64,000 nt of DNA from JAGVPT01 sp963717445 (GCA_963717445.1 OY970334.1:1922001-1986000); one strand, 5' to 3'. Positions 1 to 8,908 are shown, counted from the first letter of the stretch. Notes: generated by a model not told the origin, from the letters alone. Numbers and translations are program-made.

Positions 1-1
1 G

Positions 2-1873
2 GAACGGAAACAAGGAATTATTCGTTTTACGTTGTCGTCGGCGCAGGAGGTAGGCCGGGAAATCTTTTTCTCGATCACCATTATTATTCTTGCCTATTTG
101 CCGATTTTTTCGTTCCAGCGAGTCGAGGGAAAGCTCTTCTCGCCGATGGCATATACTCTCGCGTACACCATCACCGGCTCCATGATCCTTGCGCTTACGG
201 CAATTCCGGTTCTGATGACGATGATTTACCGTAAGCACTTTGAATCGGAAAACCCCGGACGCGTAGAATGGCGCAACCCGATCTATGAGTGGATCGAGCG
301 TAAATACGAAAAAATCGTTACTATACTGACCAGCTACGCTACCGTTACGACGATAGTTTCGTCGGTCATTGTCCTGCTGGTAATCGCTTTGGGGATAAAG
401 AAGATCGGTACGGAATTCCTTCCCGAGCTTGACGAGGGATCGTTGAACATCCGGTGTTTTTTCCCGGTAGGCATTTCATTGAAGGAGGCTGAAAAGTATT
501 GTCCGGTAATTCGGGATGTCATCAGCCGGCATAAGCAGGTCAATGTTGTCCTTACGCAATTGGGAAGGAATGATGACGGAACGGATCCTTACGGCCCGAA
601 TCGACTCGAAATTTTTGTCGGCTTGCGAGACTACTCGACATGGAACAAACAAATTTCGAAGGAAGAATTGACCAGCCAAATTAACGATGAGCTGGAGGAT
701 GCGGTGCCGGGAGCGCAATTTTCATTTTCGCAACCGATCCTCGACAATGTAACGGAAGCAGTCACAGGGAGCGTTGCCGATCTTGCTATTCTCATTAACG
801 GCGACAACTTGAAATTCATGCGCGCGAAAGCCGATTCTATTCTTGCGATCATTAAGACAATTCCCGGCGCAAGTGAAAGCGGCATTGAACAAGAAGGAGA
901 TCAGGCGCAATTGACCGTCGATATCGACCGAAACGCAGTTGCGCGTTACGGGATCAATGTGAGCGATGTTCAGAAAATGATTGAAGCGGCAATCGGCGGA
1001 AAAATTGTCGGCAAATTGTACGAAGGAGAAAGGCGATTTGACATTGTCGTCCGTTATTCATCCCAATACCGTGAGTCGATAGAATCGGTGCGCGATATGC
1101 TCGTTCCTTCGCCTTCGGGGGGACGCATCCCGATGTCCCAGCTTGCTACCATCAAACTTGTCGACGGCCCGACAATCATCCAGCGTGAGGATGGACAGCG
1201 TCAAATTTCGGTCCGCACCAATATCCGTGGACGCGATCAGGGGAGCTTTGTTGCGGAGGCGCAGGCTAAAGTCGCTGCTGCCATCACGCTTCCAAAAGGT
1301 TATTCGATCTCTTGGGGCGGCCAGTTTGAAAATCTCTCTCGTGCTGGAAAACGGCTTGCAGTTGTCATCCCTTTGACAATCGGCATTATCTTTCTTATCC
1401 TTTTTACAATGTACCGGAATGTTTGGCATGTCGGTGTTGCAATGGCGAGCATCCCCTTTGCATTGATCGGCGGTATTTTGGCGTTGTTGATCCGCGGATA
1501 CAGCTTCAACGTTTCCGCAGGCGTCGGGTTCATTTCCCTCTTCGGCGTCTCGATCATCGCCGGCGTTCTCTTTGTTTCGCGCACGAACCGCCTGATGGAG
1601 GACCTCGACCTTAATATTTTCGATGCGGTCAAGCGCGCAGCGATCATCCAACTCCGTCCAAACTTAATGACGATGCTTCTTGCCCTCCTGGGGCTCATAC
1701 CGGCAGCCAGGGCAACCGGCATTGGCTCGGATGTACAGCGGCCTCTCGCTACGGTTATTGTGGGCGGTTTGTCTTCTGCACTTATAATGACGCCGTTGGT
1801 GCTCCCGTCAATTTATCTTGTTTTTGTACGACGCAAACAAAACAGAACTCAACCTCCATCAACCGAACCATGA
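2..1873 (+). CDS. czcA: Heavy-metal RND efflux pump, CzcA/CusA family (5' truncated by window edge)
   Basis: This is the C-terminal part, about 620 residues, of an inner-membrane RND pump that exports divalent or monovalent metal cations through a tripartite complex. The frame is open to the left edge, so the gene starts outside the window; full-length relatives are about 1,030 residues. Visible are the EVGR segment followed by membrane helices (LPIFSFQRVEGKLFSPMA), the large periplasmic porter loop (FLPELDEGSLNIR, roughly residues 140-450 of the fragment), and the final helix bundle with the QLRPNLMT segment. The fragment cannot tell Zn/Co/Cd from Cu/Ag export because the diagnostic TM4 residues lie upstream. 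The next gene starts 7 bp after the stop, and its ribosome-binding site overlaps this stop codon, so the two are probably one operon. Confidence 0.93.
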   Translation, partial: ERKQGIIRFTLSSAQEVGREIFFSITIIILAYLPIFSFQRVEGKLFSPMAYTLAYTITGSMILALTAIPVLMTMIYRKHFESENPGRVEWRNPIYEWIERKYEKIVTILTSYATVTTIVSSVIVLLVIALGIKKIGTEFLPELDEGSLNIRCFFPVGISLKEAEKYCPVIRDVISRHKQVNVVLTQLGRNDDGTDPYGPNRLEIFVGLRDYSTWNKQISKEELTSQINDELEDAVPGAQFSFSQPILDNVTEAVTGSVADLAILINGDNLKFMRAKADSILAIIKTIPGASESGIEQEGDQAQLTVDIDRNAVARYGINVSDVQKMIEAAIGGKIVGKLYEGERRFDIVVRYSSQYRESIESVRDMLVPSPSGGRIPMSQLATIKLVDGPTIIQREDGQRQISVRTNIRGRDQGSFVAEAQAKVAAAITLPKGYSISWGGQFENLSRAGKRLAVVIPLTIGIIFLILFTMYRNVWHVGVAMASIPFALIGGILALLIRGYSFNVSAGVGFISLFGVSIIAGVLFVSRTNRLMEDLDLNIFDAVKRAAIIQLRPNLMTMLLALLGLIPAARATGIGSDVQRPLATVIVGGLSSALIMTPLVLPSIYLVFVRRKQNRTQPPSTEP

Positions 1874-1880
1874 GGTGATT

Positions 1881-2180
1881 ATGCTCGAAGTGACAATCTT
1901 TCTTGACGAAGACGATATGGTCAAAGATGAATCGTTATACCAGTATATCATGAAGTACCTCCTTCATCATCAGATCAAAGGTGCGTCGGTCTTCGCAGCG
2001 ATGGGAGGCTACGGTATAAAACGTCACCTCCATTACCCGCGGAAAATTGGTGCGTCGGGTGAGGGACCCATGATGATTTTATTTATCGATGAAGAAGAAA
2101 AAATCAACAGCGTTCTTCCGCACTTGAAAGAAGTGGTTGCTGAAGGTCTTATTGTCTTGAAGAAGGTAGACCGAGCATGA
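1881..2180 (+). CDS. DUF190 family protein (PII-like fold)
   Basis: A 99-residue protein of the DUF190 family, which is predicted to have a GlnB/PII-like ferredoxin fold. Family members often sit beside metal efflux or CrcB genes, but no reaction is established. Visible are the strand-helix pattern MLEVTIFLDEDDM, the helix LYQYIMKYLLHH, and the GASVFAAMGGYG turn typical of the family. The ATG at 1881 is preceded by TGAGGTGATT, which supplies a GAGGTG ribosome-binding site overlapping the czcA stop; longer starts inside czcA are less likely. Coupling to czcA suggests a regulatory or accessory role in metal efflux, which is inference from context. Confidence 0.85.
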   Translation: MLEVTIFLDEDDMVKDESLYQYIMKYLLHHQIKGASVFAAMGGYGIKRHLHYPRKIGASGEGPMMILFIDEEEKINSVLPHLKEVVAEGLIVLKKVDRA

Positions 2181-2182
2181 AG

Positions 2183-2272
2183 CTTGTACAATCAACAATG
2201 AGCAATGAACAATAATCAATGATCCAGCGGTTGTTTGCTGTTGATTGTTCATTGTTGATTGATCATTGTGCC
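2183..2272. repeat. AT-rich permuted-word inverted repeat (CAATCAACAATGAACAAT type)
   Basis: The convergent gap between the DUF190 stop and the TonB-receptor stop is filled by variants of the words CAATCAACAATGA, CAATGAACAAT and AATCAATGATC on one arm and their complements (TTGATTGTTCATTGTTGATT) on the other. Together they form a long imperfect hairpin. The same words recur at 12,330-12,419. The hairpin could act as a bidirectional transcription stop, but there is no clear T-run. Confidence 0.7.
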
Positions 2273-2285
2273 TCGACGCCACTAC

Positions 2286-4787
2286 TCAAATGTGCACCGC
2301 AACCTTGAAAACAACGTTCCTCGGTTCTTCCCAGCTCGCTCCGGTCGTGTACGCACCTTTGATGAGATGGATGTGATCCAATATATTGGTGACATAGATG
2401 GACGGTTCGAAAGAGCTCCCTCCATCGCGATGGAAGGTATGGCCTGCGCTGACATTAAATATCCAATACGGAGTTGTATGTGCGGCCTGATTGAAGTCGA
2501 ACAATCCTGTTTTGTAGATGGAAACATCTTCAGGGTGGCCGTTAGAAAGTCCTGATCCGTACGTCGCCTCGGGATTGATGTACCAATCTTGAGGCTGATA
2601 GTTGAGACTGGCGACAATCGAAAGCCTTTGATCGTGATCAAGGTCGGTTGCAGTTCCATCGCTGCTTGGAGGCAGGAAGCCCCCCGTCAGAGGGCCCGAA
2701 CCGACGGCATGAATAATTGAAGAGTTCAGGTGGCCCGAGAATGGAGTTGTTGGATCGCTGTAAGAAAGTGAACACTCCATCCCGGTTGTTTTTACAGTGG
2801 CAATATTGAACGGTGTCTTGATTGCCGTGTTACCGATTTGCGCATCATCCGTAAATGGACTGGCATACTTGAAGAAGGCCGCCGTTTTTAACCGCAGGTT
2901 AAATGGAAAACTGTGGGTATAAACAGCCTCATAGTAAGAATCGCGCTCCGGAAATGTGGGGGTTACCGAGTTGCTTGCATATTGAGCTATCGATCGTAGC
3001 GCCTCGATATTTGTAGGCATGAAGAGCCTGCCATAATACAGATACGCGGAACTATTTTCATCGATGAGGAAATTCCACCGGATGCGCGGGCTGGCCTGCC
3101 GCTGGAGCGGGACATCCGGAGCGATATGTTGATCGTAGCGGGCACCCAGATCAAATGAAGTCCAATCGAGCGGATGCCATTCAGTCTCTGCAAATGCACC
3201 AAAATCTGAACCGGCAAAGTCGGTGATGATTGACGGACCGGGGTTTTGCAAAGAGTCGCGTGATGTGAAATTCTCCGCCCCGCCGGTGCTGCTGATGTTG
3301 AATCCTACCTTAACCATCCACTGATGAGAAAACCTTTGATCGAACGTCGAGCGGATACCGAGCGTGGTAAAACTTCTGTCCTCGAAGAGATTATAGTACG
3401 TGGTATCTCCAGCAAATTGGAAGGCCGGTGGATCAACCTCCCCGGGAGAATATGTCAAGCTTCCTTCGCGGGCATACCCTCCGATGAAAAAGTTTTCCTC
3501 TTGATCGCTTTCCGAATTCAATGCACGGAAATAAGAAATCGATTGCAATGAATTAGCTGTTTCTTGTACATCGGAAGTAATTTGTACCGTGGGATCGTAA
3601 GGAACTTGCGTGGAGGTTCTCCCAAAACTGAGATTTGCAGTTATGTAATCAACGTCGCTTATAATATAATCGAACTTGCCGTAGAGAAAATAATCGAACC
3701 CGTGGTCGTGAAACAGATTAGGCACGGGAGTGTCTATGCGGCGATCTGTTTCCTGCCGCGATCCTGAAATGTAATACCCCAGATTTCCTGTGTGGTCACT
3801 CATCGACAAAGCCTCGCCGTCCGAATTCAGTGCCCGGAAGGGACCGACACGGCCTCCGAGTGTGTCACCAAGTATAGCGGACGACGGGCCGGACGCAACT
3901 TCGGTTCCGGGAGAGAACGGTTTAGTTCCGTTGAAAACAAGATAACTCCCGACATACGTCGAAGCGTCGAGATGAAATGTTCCTGTCGGGACACGGTTGT
4001 TCAGATCGATGATAGCAGACATCTGCCCGCCATATTCCGCCGGGAAGCCTCCGGTGATAAACGTTGCACGGTCAATGACTTTCGGATCGACAACTTCATT
4101 CAATCCTCCAAACACTCCGAGCGGAACCGGAATGCCATCGATGTAATACGTGAATTCTCCGTGTGATCCCCGGATATGAACCTCGCTGGTAGGCGCCCGT
4201 GCTGCTCCCGTGAGGTTCTGCTGAATCAAGTTCGTCATTTGATCTGTTGGCGGAGGATGATAGGTCTCAGACTCGAATGTTTGATTGCCGGTCATCATGT
4301 CGATATTCGAAACGCCAAGTTCACGCTGGCCGACAACTTCCACTGCCTGAACTTGATTCCCCAACGGCTGCAGATTAATTGTGAGGTTTGTGTTATCCTG
4401 ATCTATGAGAACGGAATCTGTAAAAATTTCGTAGCCAACAAACCATGCGGTAAGCCTGTACCAGCCGGTCTGAACATCACGAAATAAAACTTGACCCACC
4501 ATGTTGGTAGGGTTCTGAGCAATAAATTTCCTTCCTCGCTGCAACGCTACTCGCGCAAGGCCGATGGGAATTTTTTCCTTTGCGTCGTAAACTGTTACCC
4601 TGAAATCTGAACCCTCGTTTCCTTCAGGGGTGGAAGTTGTCCCCGCTGGGTGCGCAAGAGAGAAACCCACTATGCATAGGCATAATAGTATCACAAAAAG
4701 AATTCTTTGAGTTCGCATCTTTAAGTTTGCCATTATGGTTGGTGGTATAAATTGCACCCAGCGTGCTCGGTTTTTTTTAAACATCAT
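2286..4787 (-). CDS. TonB-dependent receptor with N-terminal carboxypeptidase-regulatory-like domain
   Basis: A large outer-membrane beta-barrel receptor for TonB-energised uptake; the substrate is unknown. After a signal peptide (MRTQRILFVILLCLCIVGFSLA) comes a carboxypeptidase-regulatory-like domain (about residues 60-145, FRVTVYDAKEKIPIGLARVAL). Next are a plug domain (VEVVGQRELG to VDPKVIDRATFITGGFPAEYGG) and an approximately 550-residue barrel. The upstream gene's stop overlaps the first ATG (ATGA at 4784-4787), but a start at 4733 (MANLK) or 4718 (MRTQ) gives a more normal signal peptide. The C-terminus (FKVAVHI) lacks the usual terminal aromatic. It is translationally coupled to the small outer-membrane protein upstream, suggesting a joint envelope function. 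No SusD partner is present, so this is not a typical polysaccharide-utilisation locus. Confidence 0.88.
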   Translation of the reverse strand: MMFKKNRARWVQFIPPTIMANLKMRTQRILFVILLCLCIVGFSLAHPAGTTSTPEGNEGSDFRVTVYDAKEKIPIGLARVALQRGRKFIAQNPTNMVGQVLFRDVQTGWYRLTAWFVGYEIFTDSVLIDQDNTNLTINLQPLGNQVQAVEVVGQRELGVSNIDMMTGNQTFESETYHPPPTDQMTNLIQQNLTGAARAPTSEVHIRGSHGEFTYYIDGIPVPLGVFGGLNEVVDPKVIDRATFITGGFPAEYGGQMSAIIDLNNRVPTGTFHLDASTYVGSYLVFNGTKPFSPGTEVASGPSSAILGDTLGGRVGPFRALNSDGEALSMSDHTGNLGYYISGSRQETDRRIDTPVPNLFHDHGFDYFLYGKFDYIISDVDYITANLSFGRTSTQVPYDPTVQITSDVQETANSLQSISYFRALNSESDQEENFFIGGYAREGSLTYSPGEVDPPAFQFAGDTTYYNLFEDRSFTTLGIRSTFDQRFSHQWMVKVGFNISSTGGAENFTSRDSLQNPGPSIITDFAGSDFGAFAETEWHPLDWTSFDLGARYDQHIAPDVPLQRQASPRIRWNFLIDENSSAYLYYGRLFMPTNIEALRSIAQYASNSVTPTFPERDSYYEAVYTHSFPFNLRLKTAAFFKYASPFTDDAQIGNTAIKTPFNIATVKTTGMECSLSYSDPTTPFSGHLNSSIIHAVGSGPLTGGFLPPSSDGTATDLDHDQRLSIVASLNYQPQDWYINPEATYGSGLSNGHPEDVSIYKTGLFDFNQAAHTTPYWIFNVSAGHTFHRDGGSSFEPSIYVTNILDHIHLIKGAYTTGASWEEPRNVVFKVAVHI

Positions 4788-5302
4788 TCGAATCCAATTA
4801 TCAGGCCCGCACTTGCCTCCAAAGACTGCGCGGATCTCTCACCAAACGTGGAGCTGTAACCTGGCTCTACATACCACCCCACGTTCGTCTTTGGCCAGAA
4901 CATGAAGTCGAGAATGAATTCCATGTCGTAGGACGTGGTAGGCTCGTTCCCGCCAAAATTGTGAACAACCTCCGGCCCCAAGCCGATCATAAACTCCGCG
5001 GTGCGAGAGAGTCGATACGGCTTCTTGAACAATAGGTCAAGTCCAACCTCGGTGTGATCCGAAGCCTTGAGTGCAGTGACCCCGCTTTCCAATTCGAGCC
5101 ATTGTTCCACCGGCGTTGTCTCGACCGCAAGAGTACCGCCGAATTGAGATGAGGGTTCATTGAGACTCCATTCTCCTGCCGATCCAATTTCGAGAACAAA
5201 GGAGTGCTCTTTATCGGAATCTTCTTGAGCGAAAACAGAGTGCGTGGAAAATCCTAATACGCCAACGGCAAGAATCATCCAATGTTGTCGTTTACATTTC
5301 AT
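4784..5302 (-). CDS. Small outer-membrane beta-barrel-like protein of unknown function
   Basis: A 172-residue exported protein with a clear signal peptide (MKCKRQHWMILAVGVLGFSTHSVFA) followed by alternating amphipathic strands (FVLEIGSAGEWSL, LAVETTPVEQWLELES, VGLDLLFKKPYRL, FILDFMFWPKTNVGWYVEPGY). It ends in ASAGLIIGFE, a pattern consistent with an eight-stranded outer-membrane barrel. I do not recognise the family. Its stop overlaps the first ATG of the TonB receptor by ATGA, so the two are probably co-transcribed and co-translated. It may be a barrel partner or sensor for the receptor, but that is inferred only from position. Confidence 0.75.
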   Translation of the reverse strand: MKCKRQHWMILAVGVLGFSTHSVFAQEDSDKEHSFVLEIGSAGEWSLNEPSSQFGGTLAVETTPVEQWLELESGVTALKASDHTEVGLDLLFKKPYRLSRTAEFMIGLGPEVVHNFGGNEPTTSYDMEFILDFMFWPKTNVGWYVEPGYSSTFGERSAQSLEASAGLIIGFE

Positions 5303-5351
5303 AGATTATTGTATTATGGCTTTATCTGGATCGGCAGGTCAATCAAGCTTC

Positions 5352-5771
5352 TTACGATTTCGCTTTCAGAAGAAGCACCGGCACGCTGACGCCATGCCGG
5401 ACTTTTGTCACTGTCGTACCAAGAAACAAATCGGCCATCAAACGATGACCGTGTGTGCTCATCGCCACGAGATCGCATCCCCTTTTTTGAATCCATTTAA
5501 CAATTTCCTCGGCAGGCTCGCCGTACGCCAATTCCGCTTCAGCCGGAATACCATCGGAGCGAAATTCTAATGTCACTTTATCCAAGTACTCTTTATCTTC
5601 AACGAGCTCCGGGCTAACGGCGTCGGAACCGAATGTGCGAGCTGCCCAGCCGTCGGCAACATGTAATAGCACCACCCTGCTTTGCATAAATCGGGCGAGT
5701 TGTTTGATGTGTTCAATGATTGTCCTGTCTGTCGGAGTGCCATCCAGCGTTACAAGAATCGTTTTATACAT
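5352..5771 (-). CDS. Universal stress protein, UspA family
   Basis: A 139-residue cytoplasmic single-domain USP. The Rossmann-like start MYKTILVTLDGTPTDRTIIEH and the C-terminal nucleotide-binding block (MSTHGHRLMADLFLGTTVTKVRHGVSVPVLLL) match the ATP-binding USP pattern. The start at 5771 is chosen because AAAAAGGTAATGAT precedes it; a longer reading would run into mntH. It lies 28 bp downstream of mntH on the same strand, so it is probably in the manganese operon. USP genes are often placed beside transporters, where they are thought to modulate transport according to energy status; for this gene that is inference. Confidence 0.9.
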   Translation of the reverse strand: MYKTILVTLDGTPTDRTIIEHIKQLARFMQSRVVLLHVADGWAARTFGSDAVSPELVEDKEYLDKVTLEFRSDGIPAEAELAYGEPAEEIVKWIQKRGCDLVAMSTHGHRLMADLFLGTTVTKVRHGVSVPVLLLKAKS

Positions 5772-5799
5772 ATCATTACCTTTTTGCTGTCCAAAAAAG

Positions 5800-7242
5800 T
5801 TATCCGCCGATGATGACCCGCCATGCCGCGACAAGTGAATCCGGCAGAGCCTTAATATCCATTATTGTAATTAGAATAGCGCTACCCCATCCGGCGATCA
5901 TCAAAAACCATCCATTTTTCCAGGCTCCCATCCGTTTGCGGGAACTCGTGAGGTGAAGCAGAGGGAACATCGAGAACGGAAGCTGTAACGCTAGAACCAC
6001 TTGGCTGAGCGTCAGCAGGTCTGTCACGCTGCTGTCGCCACGGAGACCGATGATAAACACTGCCGGCAGAATGGCAAGCGTGCGCGTGATGAGGCGCCGT
6101 ATCCACGGCTTGATCCTCCAATGCATGAAGCCTTCCATAACCACTTGTCCGGCGAGCGTACCGGTAATAGTGCTGCTTTGACCACTCGCCAGAAGCGCCA
6201 CGGCAAACAACGTGCTCGCGACAACGGTCCCCAGCAATGGAGCGAGCGTAAGATACGCCACTCGAATCCAATCGCTCTCGGCAGCTAATTTTACTATCTG
6301 GCCTCCGGCAGCAACCACGCTATCCTTGCCATAGAACACAATTGCCGCAAGAACAAGAATGGCAGCGTTGACAAAAAAGGCGATGCTTAAAGCAATAACC
6401 GAGTCAATCGTATTGAATTTAATAGCTTGCCGAATGGATGCTTCATCTTTCTGCAGCTTGCGGCTTTGTACCAGCGCCGAATGGAGATACAAGTTGTGCG
6501 GCATCACCGTTGCACCGATGATGCCGATCGCGACGTAGATCATTCCTGTTTGCCGAAAGCTCGGGGAAAAAAGCGCGATCCCCATTTCGGAAAAGCTCGG
6601 TTGAGTCTGCGAGAGAATGAAAATCTCGATAAAGTAACAGACTCCCATCGTTGCGACCAAAAGGAGGACAACAGCTTCAATGGTGCGCATTCCAAACCGC
6701 TGCAAACCAAGAAGAAGAAGGACGTCAAGGCCTGTGATGATGACTGCCCACAGCAATGGAATATGAAACATCAGATTGAGCGCGACGGCGCTGCCGAGCA
6801 CTTCAGCCAAGTCGCAAGCGCCAATGGCAATTTCTGAAAACAGCCAGTTAGGCCAGCGGGTCCAGCGAGGGTACCAGTCGCGCAGGCATTGAGCGAGATC
6901 TTTCCCTGTCACGACGCCGAGGCGGGCAGCAATCACCTGCAGGAAAATCGCCATCAGGCTGGCCATCCCGACCACCCACAACAACCCGTACTTGAACTGA
7001 GCTCCGCCCTGCAGATCCGTTCCCCAATTACCGGGATCCATGTAGCCCACACTGACAAGGACGGCTGGCCCCACAAATGCCCGCCAGCTTTTCCAGAAAC
7101 CGGCATCCTGCTTTGGCACGGCGACCGTACCATGAACTCCCTCTAATGAAAGATGGCTTGTGCGCGTCGCCGTTTCAGAATCTTTCACCACCGGTTTGTC
7201 GGAGTCTTTCACTAAATTGGAATCAGCCTTTTCACTATTCAT
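5800..7242 (-). CDS. mntH: Nramp-family divalent metal (Mn2+) transporter
   Basis: A polytopic inner-membrane proton-coupled Mn2+/Fe2+ importer of about 480 residues. The hallmark TM1 motif DPGN (SVGYMDPGNWGTD) and the TM6 motif MPHN (GATVMPHNLYLHS) are both present, giving the metal-binding Asp, Asn and Met residues of Nramp proteins. The N-terminus carries an unusual hydrophilic extension of about 60 residues rich in Lys, Asp and Ser before the first helix. The start at 7242 has a GGGAAG ribosome-binding site and leaves 16 bp after the regulator gene; a longer in-frame start would overlap it. Position directly after an MntR-type repressor with a promoter-proximal operator supports Mn uptake repressed by Mn. 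Confidence 0.95.
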   Translation of the reverse strand: MNSEKADSNLVKDSDKPVVKDSETATRTSHLSLEGVHGTVAVPKQDAGFWKSWRAFVGPAVLVSVGYMDPGNWGTDLQGGAQFKYGLLWVVGMASLMAIFLQVIAARLGVVTGKDLAQCLRDWYPRWTRWPNWLFSEIAIGACDLAEVLGSAVALNLMFHIPLLWAVIITGLDVLLLLGLQRFGMRTIEAVVLLLVATMGVCYFIEIFILSQTQPSFSEMGIALFSPSFRQTGMIYVAIGIIGATVMPHNLYLHSALVQSRKLQKDEASIRQAIKFNTIDSVIALSIAFFVNAAILVLAAIVFYGKDSVVAAGGQIVKLAAESDWIRVAYLTLAPLLGTVVASTLFAVALLASGQSSTITGTLAGQVVMEGFMHWRIKPWIRRLITRTLAILPAVFIIGLRGDSSVTDLLTLSQVVLALQLPFSMFPLLHLTSSRKRMGAWKNGWFLMIAGWGSAILITIMDIKALPDSLVAAWRVIIGG

Positions 7243-7258
7243 ATTCTTCCCTGTCTTC

Positions 7259-7909
7259 TCATCCCTCGACAAATATATTGTGCGCCAATACGGAGCTGAC
7301 AACCGTTTCTTTCGCGCCGATTTTGATGATCATTGAATTGTCAAATTTATTTTTTTGCTTTACAAGGATCCGCTTATTAAGCGAGAGTCCGATCGAGGAT
7401 GCGTATTGCAGCATCTCGGGATTTGAATCGTTGACGCGCAGAACGCGCACAGTTGCTCCTTCTTCCGCTTCGCCAAGCGGTTGGAGATTCATTTTCTTTA
7501 TCGTTCCGTCCTTTTGGGGGATGGGATCGCCATGGGGGTCGACTTTCGGGAAACCGAGCACCTCGTCGATCTTTTCCTCCATTCTTTCCGACATAATGTG
7601 TTCAAACTCTTCGGCTTCTTCGTGAATCGTATCCCACGAAAAATGGAGGACTTCGACAAGAAACATCTCCCACAGCCGGTGTTTCCTGATGATCTTAAGG
7701 GCAGAACGCTTTCCCTTTTCCGTCACTTCAACCCCTTTATACGGCACGTGCCGCAGAAACCCTTTTTTTGAAAGCTTTTTAACCATGTCGGTGACGGATG
7801 CGGGAGAAATTTTGAGCTTTGCAGCAAGGAGGGTTGTGGTGACCTTGTTCTCGCTTGCTTCAAGCTCGTAGATATTCTTGAGATAATTTTCGACGCTGAT
7901 GCTGGCCAT
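7259..7909 (-). CDS. mntR: MntR/DtxR-family metal-dependent repressor with FeoA-like domain
   Basis: A 216-residue metalloregulator: winged-helix DNA-binding domain (about 1-60, SVENYLKNIYELE...SPASVTDMVKKLSKKGF), dimerisation/metal-binding domain (HRLWEMFLVEVLHFSWDTIHEEAEEFEHIMSE) and a C-terminal FeoA/SH3-like domain (from about residue 145). The metal ligands of the second block read A-E-x-F-E-H, as in Mn-sensing MntR (Glu at the position where iron-sensing DtxR has Cys). The N-terminal ligand position is Asn8, where MntR has Asp8. It is the first gene of an mntR-mntH-usp unit and is probably autoregulated through the box at 7926-7944. An iron-sensing role is possible but less consistent with the neighbour. 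Confidence 0.93.
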   Translation of the reverse strand: MASISVENYLKNIYELEASENKVTTTLLAAKLKISPASVTDMVKKLSKKGFLRHVPYKGVEVTEKGKRSALKIIRKHRLWEMFLVEVLHFSWDTIHEEAEEFEHIMSERMEEKIDEVLGFPKVDPHGDPIPQKDGTIKKMNLQPLGEAEEGATVRVLRVNDSNPEMLQYASSIGLSLNKRILVKQKNKFDNSMIIKIGAKETVVSSVLAHNIFVEG

Positions 7910-7925
7910 ATTTTTGCTCGTTTAA

Positions 7926-7968
7926 ATTTAGGTTAGACTAAAATAATATTTAGAATAGCAAAAGTCAA
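7926..7968 (-). promoter_or_regulatory. Promoter of mntR with overlapping MntR/DtxR-type operator
   Basis: Read on the minus strand, TTGACT (7963-7968), a 17-bp gap and TATTTT (7940-7945) form a sigma-70-like promoter. Overlapping the -10 and reaching downstream is TTTAGTCTAACCTAAA (7927-7942), which resembles the DtxR-family box consensus (TTAGGTTAGCCTAACCTAA). A repressor bound there would block RNA polymerase at its own promoter. Confidence 0.65.
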
Positions 7969-7981
7969 GCGGAAGGCTCGT

Positions 7982-8013
7982 AAAAAAGAAAAACCCGGCC
8001 GTTATAGGCCAGG
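7982..8013 (-). terminator. Rho-independent-like terminator after the LolA-like gene
   Basis: On the minus strand CCTGGCC-TATAAC-GGCCGGG (one mismatch) is followed by a T-rich run (TTTTTCTTTTTT). It lies about 75 bp after the stop of the LolA-like gene and before the mntR promoter. Confidence 0.65.
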
Positions 8014-8089
8014 CTTGACAAAACCGCAACTCTTTGAATACTCCTTACTGTCTACTGCATGCCGGCTACGATGAATTGTTTGCCGTTCA

Positions 8090-8779
8090 CTACTTGCTCT
8101 CCTTTTTCTTATCAAAGATTTCATCCGATAATCCGGTATTTACTTTGTAATCGGAATATAGAATCGAGGCTGTTCCCTTTCGGGGCATACGTTGAGGATT
8201 ATACATCTTCTCAGCGGATGAATCCGGAAGTTGCTGGGTATCCATGCGGGCTTCAATTTTTGATGGAAGTATATATTTGCCGTCAACGGTCTCGTACTCA
8301 ACATCAACAGTAACCTTTCGCACGTCCGACGGCATAGACTCAAAATGTGTTACGACCCAGCGGGCACCGTCGACCCAGATATAGCTTTCGCGGGCAGGTT
8401 TTCCTTTTTCGGGCTTCGAAATCAGCCTCAGTTTGTACATCGTTACATTATCCTTTTGTTCGGTCGCTACAAGCGTTGCATCGAACTTGTCGATAAGCTG
8501 CGCCGGGTTCAGCCCCATAGCCTCGCGTGGGATCATCGCAAAGTTCTTTGCTTCAATATGAACCTTATCCGGCTGCTTGAAGTAGAGCGTGACGAGCATC
8601 TCCGGGATTTGCATTCGTTCCATATCTACCGTGACGTTCAGCGTAGCGGTATAATCTTTGACCATATCAAACTGGTTTTTCATGTTCTGAAGGATCTGCG
8701 CCGCAGTGATTGACTGGGAAAAACCAACATGAAGCCCGGTTGCCAGCAGCGCAAGACTGAAGAGTAATTTATTTTTCAT
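8090..8779 (-). CDS. LolA-like outer-membrane lipoprotein-sorting protein
   Basis: A 229-residue periplasmic protein of the LolA/LolB-like fold. After a signal peptide (MKNKLLFSLALLATGLHVGFS) the sequence AQILQNMKNQFDMVKDYTATLNVTVDME and the following strand series (VTLYFKQPDKVHIEAKNFAMIPRE...KLRLISKPE...YIWVDGARWVVTHFE) match the half-barrel proteins that shuttle lipidated or hydrophobic cargo. It differs from classical LolA, so lipoprotein trafficking is only the nearest family role. The start has AAGGATACA upstream. It stands alone between a repeat element upstream and a terminator downstream. Confidence 0.8.
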   Translation of the reverse strand: MKNKLLFSLALLATGLHVGFSQSITAAQILQNMKNQFDMVKDYTATLNVTVDMERMQIPEMLVTLYFKQPDKVHIEAKNFAMIPREAMGLNPAQLIDKFDATLVATEQKDNVTMYKLRLISKPEKGKPARESYIWVDGARWVVTHFESMPSDVRKVTVDVEYETVDGKYILPSKIEARMDTQQLPDSSAEKMYNPQRMPRKGTASILYSDYKVNTGLSDEIFDKKKESK

Positions 8780-8803
8780 TGTATCCTTGCATTTAATGAT
8801 TTA

Positions 8804-8904
8804 AGACTTCTGAATAATTTTAAAAGTGTGGCTCACGCAAAGTGGCAAAATGATTTAAAAGCAGAGTCTTCGCGGCTTGGCGGGAGGCAATTTTTCAGAA
8901 GCCT
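8804..8904. repeat. Palindromic MITE-like repeat, family B, copy 1
   Basis: Begins AGACTTCTGAATAATTTTAA and ends with the complementary TTTTTCAGAAGCCT. The interior carries GGCTCACGCAAAG, GGCAAAATGATT and TTGGCGGGAGGCAA. The same element occurs at 44,478-44,586 and 51,046-51,166, with a diverged version at 21,680-21,764. Here it sits between the LolA-like gene promoter region and the stop of the POT transporter. Confidence 0.75.
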
Positions 8905-8908
8905 CGAA

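Noticed and set aside
1058..1651. 197-codon open frame antisense to the efflux pump
   Set aside because: Shadow of a conserved RND gene; no signal of its own.
2079..2282. Minus-strand open frame across the gap after DUF190
   Set aside because: It is composed of the word repeat and antisense DUF190 sequence.
7243..7258. Manganese riboswitch (yybP-ykoY type) before mntH
   Set aside because: Only 16 bp separate mntR and mntH, too short for the aptamer; none seen before mntR either.
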